DNA of 64,000 bases from Mycobacterium vicinigordonae. Its GTDB lineage: Bacteria > Actinomycetota > Actinomycetes > Mycobacteriales > Mycobacteriaceae. The DNA lies in assembly GCF_013466425.1 (NCBI RefSeq), contig NZ_CP059165.1:3596001-3660000 (forward strand). The letters are read 5' to 3'. The notes beneath the pieces are model-generated. The model did not search any database. It was not told where the DNA came from and saw nothing but the letters and a program-made list of their open reading frames with translations. Positions 49,750 through 58,481 of this stretch are shown in pieces (position 1 is the first letter of the stretch; every line of letters begins with the position of its first letter). The translations under genes and the position numbers were made by a program.

Positions 49750-50295
49750 ATGCCACGCGTGTCGACTCTGCCTCTACCGCAGTCTCCGCAGCCGCCCTGG
49801 CCGCCGGTTGGGCCTCCGCGCCGCCAACCGTCGCGGTGGTTGACGGTTGCGTCGCTAGGCGTTGCCCTTATAGCGATAGGGGTCGCCATAGGTGCTTGGC
49901 TCCGCCCGATACCGCAGTACCACCCACCTGCTCCGCCGACATATTCGACGCAGCAGATTGCGGACGCGAAAGCGAAGGTATGCGCTGCGTTCAACAATGC
50001 GCATCAAGCAGTACGCAACAATTTCGCGCGAGACCAAGGCACCGATCCGAATCAACAGCTCTTGGTTTCAGTTGCGAGTCAGCAAGCGCTTATTGGAGGC
50101 AGTACGTATATGCAAACCATTCTTTCGGAGCAACCAGCGACTCCGCGAGATCTGACAACTGCCGTAAAAAAGCTTATCGAAGTATTTCAGAGTCTTTCGA
50201 TCGATTATTTAAATGGACACGGCAGCCCAGAAGTAGACTCATCGTTGCGCGCAGGTGACGACGCAACGATAACAATACAGAACTTGTGTAAATGA
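49750..50295 (+). CDS. Single-pass membrane protein with periplasmic domain
   Basis: 181 residues. A strong AGGAGG ribosome binding site precedes the ATG by about ten bases. The N-terminus is Pro-rich and cytoplasmic (PQPPWPPVGPPRRQPSR), then one membrane segment (WLTVASLGVALIAIGVAIGA), then a Pro-rich spacer and an extracytoplasmic helical domain with two cysteines (KAKVCAAFNNAHQAVRNNF; terminal NLCK) that could pair. The helical domain is typical of mycobacterial proteins described only as conserved alanine/proline-rich membrane proteins. From about 50,000 onward the DNA turns AT-rich. The stop overlaps the next start (ATGA). Confidence 0.7.
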   Translation: MPRVSTLPLPQSPQPPWPPVGPPRRQPSRWLTVASLGVALIAIGVAIGAWLRPIPQYHPPAPPTYSTQQIADAKAKVCAAFNNAHQAVRNNFARDQGTDPNQQLLVSVASQQALIGGSTYMQTILSEQPATPRDLTTAVKKLIEVFQSLSIDYLNGHGSPEVDSSLRAGDDATITIQNLCK

Positions 50296-52487
50296 ACGAT
50301 ATACCACCAGGAAAATGGTCGGCGTTGCTAGTTGGCGATCAGTGGCCAAGCGCAGATGACCTTACTATCCTACAACACGCGGCCGCCAACCGCGGTCGCA
50401 TCAAGGCCGCATACAGCACTTTCGCTTCATCCCTGCATTCTGCTCAAACGGGCCCGCTAGTCGAACAACAGGGTCTTACAATCGATGATATTAGTTCTTC
50501 GTTCCGTCGCGGTGAAGAGCATGCCCAGACCGTCGCCACCAAGAGTAGTACCAAAGAGAGAGCATACATATCGGCTCAAGATAGCGTAAGTAGCCTACGG
50601 AGCTCTCTTACCGACTTGGCGGACGAGGGTAATAAAGCCATTCAAGATTGTGAAAATTCAAAAGAACCGGAAGGATCAAAAACCTCGCATATTCTGACTA
50701 TTCTGCAGCACTATCGCACCCTTGCAAGCCATATCGCAGCAAAATACTCAGAAAATATACTTGATGCTATTCAGACCATCTTGGATTCGGAAGGAACTGG
50801 GCAGTCTGCACGCCAATTCGTCCATACTCAAAAGGTCGATGTGGGGCAGTTGTTCCACCATTGCAGTGATGACCAGAGCGTCGAGGATCAAGTAAGAGAG
50901 TTACTATCTATGCCTGGTTCGGCAATGGGAATTTCTCCGGGGACAACGGGACCCGAGCTCCCAGTTCCGTTTCCCACCGAACAAGCCACTGGTTCACCCG
51001 GTTCGTCCATGGGAATTCCCCACAGCCACAAAGCACCCGCGCCAGCGCAACACGTAGCAGACATGCCGGGCCCGGGTGCCGCTACAGGCATACCAGTTGG
51101 TTACCAGCCAAGAGCGCTTGCTCCCCCCGCCCCTTCACGATCTAGTCAAGCGCAGTTGGGGCCGCACCCTTCCGCCTCTATCCCGCCTCGACCAGCCATT
51201 CCTATACCGCCAGCTTCCAATCCGTCGCTACCCAGCTCAATGTCCCCGGCCACCGGCTCAACTGGTGAATTTCTCACGCAAGCCGCCATACCCCCATCCG
51301 TGAGCCCATCCGAACTAGCCCAAAACTTCAACAAAGGGCTCGAGTCCGGCGCGCCCTTCTCCGCAGCCGCCACCGCCCTTCCGCACGCTGCGACCACATC
51401 CACCGAGCCCCAGATCACACACCCCGCGCCAACGGCCCCGGCGGACGTATCCACTCCGCACGTGCATGTGCCGGTGACCGATTCGCCAACACCCGTTCAT
51501 CATGCACCCGCCACCGAAGCACCCCCGCCCACTCCCCAAATATTCGCCGCGGCACCACCTGTAGCTCCCGCGGTCGCTTCCCAGTCCGTTGGTGCGCTCC
51601 CGTCGTACGGCGCGGATCTGCGGCCCTCGGTTTCGACAGCCATCACACCTCCGGCACCGCCAAGCCCGCCACCGCCAGTATCGGGCACCCCAGCTTCGGC
51701 GCCCGTCACTCCCGCGTCCGGACAATCCGGTACCGGCCAGCCCGCCGTAGTGCGCCAGCAACCGACCTCGCCCCACACGCCATCGCCGTCCGGAACGCCC
51801 GTCGCCGCGCACGCTGTAGCGGCAACTGCCGCCGGCGCCGCAGCCGGCGAGGCGTCGGCCACTGCAACCGCCAGGGCGCGATTGCAACGCTTGGTCAACG
51901 CCGTTGCTCGGCAGCAACCTCGTCTCGCCTGGGCCGCTGGAGACGGCGCTAGCGAGATCACCTTGCTGACAACGGATTTGGCCAGCGGGTGGATTCCCCC
52001 GCGTATTGATCTGCCGGCTGCGGTGTCACTGCTGAAACCCGCCCGTCGTCGCGGCTCCCTAGAATCTCTGCTCGGCGACGTTACCGTCACCGCCAGCTAC
52101 ACGCCGATCCACCAACTACCGCAGGAGGACGACCCACCTGCAACGTCACCGCGGCCTCGATTCACTTCAGAAATAGGCGAATTCGGCTGGCAGCTCAGTC
52201 AAGCCACTCGGTGGCGCGATGGTCTACCGAGGTTGGCCCACACACTGGCTAAAGCGACCTCCGCAGGCACCGGCGTGCTGGATTCCGAGATCGGTCTCCT
52301 CCGAGATCACTTGGACGCAATCAGCACCAAGGTGCTCGACGACTACCCCGACCACGTCGACCGCCACGATGTCGGTAACTGGCAGCTGCTGGCTGCACTC
52401 GACGCTCTCATAACGGGCGAGAAGTCCACCGCGAATTACCACCTCGCGTGGTTTCTGGCCTGCGAAGCCGAAGCCACATCGTCGTGA
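50292..52487 (+). CDS. 731-aa proline-rich protein with conserved C-terminal domain (Rv2082/Rv3899c-like), probable secreted factor
   Basis: Starts with ATGA overlap. Three regions are visible. Residues 1-~200 are helical and encoded by AT-rich DNA (sampled 60-base lines 35-47% GC). Residues ~205-510 are a Pro/Ala/Ser/Thr-rich disordered linker, with two near-repeats of PGSxMGI. Residues ~520-731 form a folded domain (ARLQRLVNAVARQQPRLAWA, TDLASGWIPPRIDLPAAVSL, EFGWQLSQATRWRDGLPRLA, ending WFLACEAEATSS). The C-terminal domain resembles what I recall of Rv2082 (about 721 aa) and Rv3899c. The helical head plus long linker recalls ESX-associated Esp proteins. No signal peptide or catalytic motif. 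Function unknown. Confidence 0.7.
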   Translation: MNDIPPGKWSALLVGDQWPSADDLTILQHAAANRGRIKAAYSTFASSLHSAQTGPLVEQQGLTIDDISSSFRRGEEHAQTVATKSSTKERAYISAQDSVSSLRSSLTDLADEGNKAIQDCENSKEPEGSKTSHILTILQHYRTLASHIAAKYSENILDAIQTILDSEGTGQSARQFVHTQKVDVGQLFHHCSDDQSVEDQVRELLSMPGSAMGISPGTTGPELPVPFPTEQATGSPGSSMGIPHSHKAPAPAQHVADMPGPGAATGIPVGYQPRALAPPAPSRSSQAQLGPHPSASIPPRPAIPIPPASNPSLPSSMSPATGSTGEFLTQAAIPPSVSPSELAQNFNKGLESGAPFSAAATALPHAATTSTEPQITHPAPTAPADVSTPHVHVPVTDSPTPVHHAPATEAPPPTPQIFAAAPPVAPAVASQSVGALPSYGADLRPSVSTAITPPAPPSPPPPVSGTPASAPVTPASGQSGTGQPAVVRQQPTSPHTPSPSGTPVAAHAVAATAAGAAAGEASATATARARLQRLVNAVARQQPRLAWAAGDGASEITLLTTDLASGWIPPRIDLPAAVSLLKPARRRGSLESLLGDVTVTASYTPIHQLPQEDDPPATSPRPRFTSEIGEFGWQLSQATRWRDGLPRLAHTLAKATSAGTGVLDSEIGLLRDHLDAISTKVLDDYPDHVDRHDVGNWQLLAALDALITGEKSTANYHLAWFLACEAEATSS

Positions 52488-52590
52488 TACCGTCCGCGAT
52501 CTAGCTTTCGGAACAGGAATGAAGGCCAACTGCCGGTCCACATCTCCTCGCCGGGCGAATATTTCGCGGACGGCCAACCGCCGACCGTCC

Positions 52591-53718
52591 TCAATCCACC
52601 GGTACCACGATCAGTTCGTGTGGCCGATTGTTGACCGAGATCGCACCGTCGTCGGTCACCACCACGATGTCCTCGACGCGGGCACCCCACTGGCCCGGGA
52701 AGTAGATGCCCGGCTCGATGGAAAACGCCATACCCGCTTCCAAAGGCAGAGAATTGCCGGCCACGATATACGGCTCTTCGTGCACGCTTAGCCCGATGCC
52801 GTGACCGGTACGGTGCACGAAATAGTCGGCAAGTCCCGCTTCAGCCAACACCTCGCGGGCAGCGGCATCGACTTGCTCGGCGGTCACCCCGGGACGGACA
52901 CAGTCAAAAGCCGCTTGCTGAGCCCGCTGAAGGATCGAATACTGTCTCACCACTTCCGCATTCGGCTCGCCGATGCTGTAGGTGCGGGTCGAGTCGGAGT
53001 GATACCCCGGCTCATAAGTGCCGCCGATATCGACCACGACGATGTCACCCACCGCCAGCTCGCGGTCGGAATATCCGTGATGCGGGTCGGCGCCATGCGG
53101 GCCCGAACCGACGATGACGAATGCGACCTCCGAATGGCCTTCGGTGACAATGGCTTTGGAGATGTCAGCGGCCACGTCGGCCTCGGTTCGGCCTGGCACC
53201 AGGAACTCGGGGACCCGGGCATGTACCCGGTCGATAGCGGCTCCGGCCTTGCGTAGCGCGTCGATCTCGGCTTCCTCCTTCAGCATTCGCAGCTTGCGCA
53301 ACACGTCGGTGGCGAGCACCGGCATCACACCCAATGCGGACGCCAGCGGTAGCAGATGCAACGCCGGCATCGAATCGGCTACGGCCGCCGCGGCCGGGGC
53401 ACCACCCAACGCGGCCGCCACCAGGTCATACGGGTTGTCACTGTCGACCCAGTCCCGCATACTCAGGCCCAATTCGACTGCAGGCGAATCCTTCAGCGAT
53501 GCGAGTTCCAAGCGCGGGAGCACCACCGTCGGGTCGCCGACCGCAGGGAGTACCAGGGCCGTGAGTCGCTCAAATGTGTCTGCGCGCGAGCCCAGCAGAT
53601 ACCGCAGGTCATATCCCGGGGTGATCACCAGACCGGCCAGACCAGCCTGGGCGGCCAGCCGGGCGGCAGCGGCCAGCCGTTGTGCGTAGACGGCGGCATC
53701 GAATCGATGGGAGTTCAT
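52591..53718 (-). CDS. pepE: Xaa-Pro dipeptidase/aminopeptidase PepE (M24 family)
   Basis: 375 residues from the ATG at 53718 ([20 protein letters not shown]), equal to M. tuberculosis PepE. The creatinase-like N-terminal domain (about 1-130) precedes the M24 pita-bread domain. Metal ligands: Asp in VVVDIGG and in YHSDSTRT, His in [11 protein letters not shown], Glu in FSIEPGIYF and Glu in ARVEDIVVV. It cleaves dipeptides or N-terminal residues next to proline. TAGCCT at 53731-53726 is followed by seven bases and the ATG, fitting a leaderless transcript. Divergent from the exonuclease gene by about 40 bases. Confidence 0.94.
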   Translation of the reverse strand: MNSHRFDAAVYAQRLAAAARLAAQAGLAGLVITPGYDLRYLLGSRADTFERLTALVLPAVGDPTVVLPRLELASLKDSPAVELGLSMRDWVDSDNPYDLVAAALGGAPAAAAVADSMPALHLLPLASALGVMPVLATDVLRKLRMLKEEAEIDALRKAGAAIDRVHARVPEFLVPGRTEADVAADISKAIVTEGHSEVAFVIVGSGPHGADPHHGYSDRELAVGDIVVVDIGGTYEPGYHSDSTRTYSIGEPNAEVVRQYSILQRAQQAAFDCVRPGVTAEQVDAAAREVLAEAGLADYFVHRTGHGIGLSVHEEPYIVAGNSLPLEAGMAFSIEPGIYFPGQWGARVEDIVVVTDDGAISVNNRPHELIVVPVD

Positions 53719-53725
53719 GGCAGCC

Positions 53726-53731
53726 AGGCTA
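53726..53731 (-). promoter_or_regulatory. Candidate -10 element of a leaderless pepE transcript
   Basis: On the minus strand TAGCCT is followed by GGCTGCC and then the pepE ATG at 53718. The seven-base spacing is that of mycobacterial leaderless promoters, and there is no ribosome binding site before the ATG. Confidence 0.45.
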
Positions 53732-53758
53732 TCCGGACGGCCTGGCAGTATGGTCCGC

Positions 53759-54709
53759 ATGCCCGCTCCCCTAGTGCTGCTGGACGGCGCCAGTATGTGG
53801 TTTCGCTCCTTCTTCGGGGTGCCGTCGTCGATCAAAGCCCCGGACGGCCGGCCCGTCAACGCCGTTCGCGGCTTCATCGACTCAATGTCAGTGGTGATCG
53901 GCCAGCAGAAACCGAGCCGGCTGGCGGTGTGCTTGGACCTGGACTGGCGACCACAGTTCCGCGTCGAGCTCATCCCGTCGTATAAGGCGCACCGGGTTGC
54001 TGTGGAAGAACCACCAGGCGAACCCGACGTGGAGGAAGTGCCCGACGAACTGTCCCCGCAGGTCGACATGATCATGGAGCTACTGGGCGCGTTCGGAATC
54101 CCGATGGCGGGCGCACCCGGTTTCGAGGCCGACGACGTACTGGGCACGCTGGCCGCCGCGGAGAAAGAAGATCCGGTGGTGGTGGTCAGCGGCGACCGCG
54201 ACCTGCTGCAGGTGGTGGCCGACGATCCCGTTCCGGTCCGCGTGCTCTACCTGGGCCGCGGGCTGGCAAAGGCGTCGCTGTTCGGGCCGAAGGAGGTGGC
54301 CGAACAGTACGGGGTGCCGGTGGATCGGGCCGGACCCGCCTACGCCGAACTTGCGCTGCTCCGCGGCGACCCCTCCGACGGCCTGCCCGGCGTGCCGGGT
54401 GTCGGCGAGAAGACGGCGGCCGCCCTGCTGGGTCAGCACGGCTCGCTGCAGCAGATCCTTTCCGCCGCCGACGACCCCAAATCCAAGATGGCAAAAGGAT
54501 TGCGGGCCAAACTGCGCGCCGCCACCGACTACATCGACGCCGCCGGCAGCGTGGTGCGGGTCGCCACCGACGCGCCCGTCACGCTGTCGACACCGACCGA
54601 TGCATTGCCACTGCACGCCGCCGACCCGAAGCGCACGGCCGAACTGGCCAGCCGTTACGGCGTGGGGTCATCGATCTCGCGACTGCAGAAAGCGCTCGAC
54701 GCGCTCTAG
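53759..54709 (+). CDS. 5'-3' exonuclease (Rv2090-like, PolI 5'-nuclease family)
   Basis: 316 residues from the ATG at 53759 ([20 protein letters not shown]); an ATG at 53750 (MVRMPAP) is an alternative. It is the stand-alone 5'-nuclease/FEN type domain. Metal-binding acidic residues are visible in [22 protein letters not shown] and [12 protein letters not shown]. The helix-hairpin-helix DNA-binding region is [20 protein letters not shown]. It removes RNA primers or flaps during repair. I remember Rv2090 as longer (about 393 aa); the stop here is an ordinary TAG with no sign of truncation, so I treat the gene as intact. Confidence 0.92.
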   Translation: MPAPLVLLDGASMWFRSFFGVPSSIKAPDGRPVNAVRGFIDSMSVVIGQQKPSRLAVCLDLDWRPQFRVELIPSYKAHRVAVEEPPGEPDVEEVPDELSPQVDMIMELLGAFGIPMAGAPGFEADDVLGTLAAAEKEDPVVVVSGDRDLLQVVADDPVPVRVLYLGRGLAKASLFGPKEVAEQYGVPVDRAGPAYAELALLRGDPSDGLPGVPGVGEKTAAALLGQHGSLQQILSAADDPKSKMAKGLRAKLRAATDYIDAAGSVVRVATDAPVTLSTPTDALPLHAADPKRTAELASRYGVGSSISRLQKALDAL

Positions 54710-54711
54710 CC

Positions 54712-55434
54712 CTACTGCGGTCGACCGACCTCGTAGGTGCCTTTGTCGTCCTGAAATGTCACGGTGACGTGCTTGGATGCGCCGTCGATGCTGACGGTGC
54801 AATCGAAGGTGCCGCCCTTCTTCACCTTCGGGTTGGAACCGTTGTTGCACTTGACGTCTTTGACGTTCTTCGCACCGTAGCCGTTGGTTTCGTCGGTCAG
54901 AATCTGCTGAACACCGGAGTTGGCCTTGCTGACGTCCAGCTCGGTGGTGACGAAGAACCCGGGCACGACGAAACCGAGTATCCCGATTACGACGAGGAAC
55001 AGCGCCGCGATCCCACCAACCACACCGAAGATGAACCCTTTGGAACGCTTGCGGTCGGTCGCGGGTTGGGCATACGGAGTCGCCTGTCCCGGGTATTGGC
55101 CCGGCTGCCCGTATTGGCCGGGCTGACCCGGCTGCCCGTACTGCGGCGTCTGACCGTACTGCTGGGCCGGCTGGCCATACTGTGGCGTCTGTCCGAACTG
55201 CGGAGCCGCCCCGTACTGGGTGGCCTGGGAGTTGGGGTCGTAGCCGGGCTGCGCGTACTGCGGATACGCGGTTTCAGCCTGCTGCTGGTAACCCGGGTAT
55301 TCCGCGGCGGGATATGACTGCGCGTGCCAGGTCGCGTCCTGGCCACCCGGCTGCTGCTGCCAGGGCGACCCGGCCATCGTCGGGTCCGAGGAACCCTGGC
55401 CTGGCTGCTGCCACCTGGGGTCCGGTCCACTCAT
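54712..55434 (-). CDS. DUF4333 membrane protein with Gln/Tyr/Gly-rich N-terminus (Rv2091c-like)
   Basis: 240 residues. Residues 1-~125 are low-complexity, with many repeats of the type [11 protein letters not shown] and PGQYGQPGQ. One membrane segment follows at about 133-157 ([20 protein letters not shown]). The extracytoplasmic domain is DUF4333, with cysteines in VKCNNG and FDCTVS that may form a disulfide. The cytoplasmic repeats could form a flexible or condensate-like tail. Function unknown. Convergent with the exonuclease with two bases between the stops. Starts 87 bp from the helY stop. Confidence 0.9.
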   Translation of the reverse strand: MSGPDPRWQQPGQGSSDPTMAGSPWQQQPGGQDATWHAQSYPAAEYPGYQQQAETAYPQYAQPGYDPNSQATQYGAAPQFGQTPQYGQPAQQYGQTPQYGQPGQPGQYGQPGQYPGQATPYAQPATDRKRSKGFIFGVVGGIAALFLVVIGILGFVVPGFFVTTELDVSKANSGVQQILTDETNGYGAKNVKDVKCNNGSNPKVKKGGTFDCTVSIDGASKHVTVTFQDDKGTYEVGRPQ

Positions 55435-55521
55435 CGCTGCTCCTCAGTCCGATTGTCTTGGCCACGCATTAGCCATCGGGTGCGCATCACACTCCGGATA
55501 TAACCGTAGCTCGGGCCTAGC

Positions 55522-58251
55522 CTACCCGGCATCAACTGCGACGACGCCGCGCCGAACATCATTGATAGCGCGCTTGGCTGCGGCTCGCACGTCAGGGTCG
55601 GGTGCGGCGTTGCGCACCTGGTCCAGCAGGTCGAGCACTTGGCGGCACCAGCGGACGAAATCGCCCGCCGACAACGGCGTCCCGCTGCCCACTGCCTCGG
55701 CGGCGTCCAGAGCCGCCGCCAGGTTTGCGGTGCGCGCCCACCGGTAGATCACCGGCACGAAGCCGTCGTCGGGCTCGCGGCTCTGGGCAATCCGATGGGT
55801 TTGTTCGTCCGCCCGCAACGCCGTCGACAACCGGGCCGTCTGCATGAGCGCCTGGCGCAGCGCTGGCGTGGGAACATCGCTGCCCAACGGCGCGCTCGGA
55901 CCATCAGCGCCACGTGCCTCGTAGAGTACCGACGACACCACCGCCGCCAGCTCGGCGGGCTTCAGGCCCGACCACGCACCGGTGCGCAGGCACTCGGCCA
56001 CCAACAGGTCGCTCTCGCTGTAGATGCGGGCCAACAGTCGGCCGTCGTCGGTGACGCGCGGATCTTCGGCGGGGCCGCTGATGAACTCGCGCTCGGTCAG
56101 CAACCCGACAATGCGGTCGAAGGTGCGCGCCAGCGAGTTAGTGGCCGCGGCTACCTTGCGTTCCAGCTGCGCGTTGTCACGTTCGATGCGCAGGTAGCGC
56201 TCGCCTTGGCGAACCTGCTCCTCCACGCCGGGCGAGTTGTGCAACGGGTGACGCCGCAATTGTTCACGCGCAGAAGCTAAATCGGGATCGTAGTGCGCGT
56301 TCTCCTTATCGCGCCGGGCTTTCGGGATGGTCAGACCCTCGGCCGCCGACAGTAACGCCGACGCCAGATCGCGCCGCACCCTGGGCTGGCGGTGTTCGAC
56401 GCGCTTGGGCAGCGTCATCGTCCCAACCAGCGGCGTAGTGCCCGAATAGTCCGCCGAGGAAATCCGCCCGGCCCAGCGGTGCTCGGTCAGCACCAGTGGC
56501 CGCGGGTCGTCACGGTCGCGGGCGGATTCCAGAACCACAGCCAGACCACCCCGCCGGCCGTGGGTGATGGTGATGATGTCGCCGCGGCGCAGCGCGGCCA
56601 GCGCGTCGGAGGCCGCCTGGCGTCGGTGCAGTCGGGAGGCACGGGCCTGCGAGCGCTCGAGTTCGGTGATCTGCGCGCGTATCCGCGTGTATTCCAGTGC
56701 CGGAGCGTCGTGTCCGCCGATCTCGGCGGCGATCTCGTCGAGCATGGATTTGCCGCGTTCGATGCCGCGCACCAGTCCGACGACGGAACGATCCGCCTGA
56801 TACTGAGCAAACGACTGCTCCAGCAGCCGATGCGCCTGCTCCGGTCCCAGCTGACGGACCAGGTTGATCGTCATGTTGTACGACGGCGCGAAAGAACTGC
56901 GCAGCGGGAAAGTACGGGTGGAGGCCAGACCGGCCACTTCGGACGGTTCGACGTCTGGCGTCCACAGCACCACCGCGTGGCCCTCGATGTCGATGCCACG
57001 TCGCCCCGCCCGGCCGGTCAACTGCGTGTACTCCCCCGGCGTCAACGGCACGTGCTGCTCGCCGTTGAACTTCACCAACTTCTCCAGCACGACAGTGCGG
57101 GCCGGCATATTGATGCCCAACGCCAGAGTTTCGGTGGCGAACACAGCCTTGACCAGCCCGGCAGTGAAGAGTTCCTCGACGGTGTGACGGAACGCCGGCA
57201 GCATCCCGGCGTGGTGAGCGGCCAGTCCGCGCAGCAGCCCTTCGCGCCATTCGTAGTAGCCCAGTACCGCCAGGTCAGCATCAGCCAGGTCGCCGCAGCG
57301 ATGCTCGATGACCTCGGCGATCTGGGCGCGTTCGGCTTCGGTGGTCAGCTTCAGCGGCGAGCGCAGGCATTGCTGGACCGCGGCGTCGCAGCCGACCCGG
57401 GAGAACACGAACGTGATCGCCGGCAGAAGTCCCGCCGAGTCCAGAGACGCGATCACGTCCGGCCGCGAGGGTGGCCGGTAGAAGCGCGGGCGCTCGGGCC
57501 GGCCCTGGTGTCGCCGACGCGGTTGCCAGTCCGATATCCGATCGGCCTCGCGCCGATGCGCAAGGTGGCGCGTCAGGTCGGGGTTGACATGCGGCTTTTC
57601 TTTGGAGTTCTCGCGTCGGTAGTCGAAAAGGTCGAACAGTCGCTTGCCGACCAGGACGTGCTGCCACAGCGGCACCGGCCGGTGCTCGTCGACCACCACC
57701 GTGGTGTCGCCGCGTACGGTCTGGATCCAGCCGCCGAACTCCTCAGCGTTGCTGACCGTCGCCGACAGGCTGACCAGCCGCACCTCTTCTGGCAGATGCA
57801 GGATGACCTCCTCCCACACCGGGCCCCGCATCCGGTCGGCCAGGAAATGCACCTCATCCATCACAACATACGAAAGACCTTGCAGCGCAGCAGAATCGGC
57901 GTAGAGCATATTGCGCAGCACCTCGGTGGTCATCACCACCACCGGCGCATCGGCGTTGACCGATAGGTCGCCCGTCAGCAGGCCGATCTTGTCTTTGCCG
58001 TAGCGGGCGGTGAAGTCGGTGTGCTTTTGATTGCTGAGCGCTTTCAGGGGCGTGGTGTAGAAGCACTTGCCGCCGGCGGCCAGCGCCAAGTGCACAGCGA
58101 ATTCGCCGACGATCGTCTTGCCCGCGCCGGTCGGTGCGCAGACCAGCACGCCGTGGCCCTGCTCAAGCGCGGCGCAGGCACGCCGTTGAAAGTCGTCGAG
58201 CTTGAAGGACAGCTCGGCGGCGAAGCGGCTGAGTTCGGGCAAATCGGTCAC
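55522..58251 (-). CDS. helY: HelY, Ski2/MTR4-like DEVH helicase
   Basis: 909 residues from a GTG at 58251. Walker A APTGAGKT (39-46), DEVH box (132-135), SLSATVSN (motif III) and the motif VI region QLTGRAGRRGID. After the two RecA-like domains there is a charged insert (HRREADRISDWQPRRRHQGR) and a C-terminal DSHCT-like region (ELAAVVSSVLYEARGADGPS). Ski2-like helicases unwind RNA, in exosome-type decay; the bacterial role is less clear. Length matches M. tuberculosis HelY (about 906). The GTG overlaps by four bases the stop of a 77-codon ORF at 58248-58481. Confidence 0.94.
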   Translation of the reverse strand: MTDLPELSRFAAELSFKLDDFQRRACAALEQGHGVLVCAPTGAGKTIVGEFAVHLALAAGGKCFYTTPLKALSNQKHTDFTARYGKDKIGLLTGDLSVNADAPVVVMTTEVLRNMLYADSAALQGLSYVVMDEVHFLADRMRGPVWEEVILHLPEEVRLVSLSATVSNAEEFGGWIQTVRGDTTVVVDEHRPVPLWQHVLVGKRLFDLFDYRRENSKEKPHVNPDLTRHLAHRREADRISDWQPRRRHQGRPERPRFYRPPSRPDVIASLDSAGLLPAITFVFSRVGCDAAVQQCLRSPLKLTTEAERAQIAEVIEHRCGDLADADLAVLGYYEWREGLLRGLAAHHAGMLPAFRHTVEELFTAGLVKAVFATETLALGINMPARTVVLEKLVKFNGEQHVPLTPGEYTQLTGRAGRRGIDIEGHAVVLWTPDVEPSEVAGLASTRTFPLRSSFAPSYNMTINLVRQLGPEQAHRLLEQSFAQYQADRSVVGLVRGIERGKSMLDEIAAEIGGHDAPALEYTRIRAQITELERSQARASRLHRRQAASDALAALRRGDIITITHGRRGGLAVVLESARDRDDPRPLVLTEHRWAGRISSADYSGTTPLVGTMTLPKRVEHRQPRVRRDLASALLSAAEGLTIPKARRDKENAHYDPDLASAREQLRRHPLHNSPGVEEQVRQGERYLRIERDNAQLERKVAAATNSLARTFDRIVGLLTEREFISGPAEDPRVTDDGRLLARIYSESDLLVAECLRTGAWSGLKPAELAAVVSSVLYEARGADGPSAPLGSDVPTPALRQALMQTARLSTALRADEQTHRIAQSREPDDGFVPVIYRWARTANLAAALDAAEAVGSGTPLSAGDFVRWCRQVLDLLDQVRNAAPDPDVRAAAKRAINDVRRGVVAVDAG

Positions 58252-58481
58252 GCTGCGACCCGTCCTGGTCTGCGCGAGCGTCCCCGAAATGCCGGTCGAA
58301 AGGGCGTTTGACGGTACATAAGAGGTCGCTCGAGGAGAAAAGTGGACCGCGCGCGGAGAAAAATGGGGCGCGCACGGAGAAAAGTGGACCGCGCGCGGGG
58401 AAAGAGTTGCCCGCTCGCGGGGGACGAGATGGCCGCGCGGGCGAAGCGGGCGAAAAGAACCAACCTAGGTGACGTCGTCAT
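58248..58481 (-). CDS. 77-codon ORF bridging tatC and helY
   Basis: Starts at an ATG (58481) 17 bases inside the end of tatC and ends with a TGA that overlaps the helY GTG (GTGA). The product ([20 protein letters not shown] and on) contains three tandem heptads: [21 protein letters not shown] (29-49), encoded by the 21-bp repeat at 58335-58397. No ribosome binding site beyond the tatC end and no known family. It may be a real basic, aromatic peptide or a frame kept open by repeat expansion; its exact fit between two coding regions is notable. Confidence 0.35.
   Translation of the reverse strand: MTTSPRLVLFARFARAAISSPASGQLFPRARSTFLRARPIFLRARSTFLLERPLMYRQTPFRPAFRGRSRRPGRVAA
58335..58397. repeat. 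Three tandem copies of a 21-bp repeat between helY and tatC
   Basis: Units at 58335-58355, 58356-58376 and 58377-58397. The unit reads GAGAAAAGTGGACCGCGCGC followed by G; units 1 and 3 are identical and unit 2 differs at four positions. A degenerate fourth copy follows at 58398-58419 (GGGAAAGAGTTGCCCGCTCG). The period, a multiple of three, keeps the minus-strand frame open. Confidence 0.85.
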
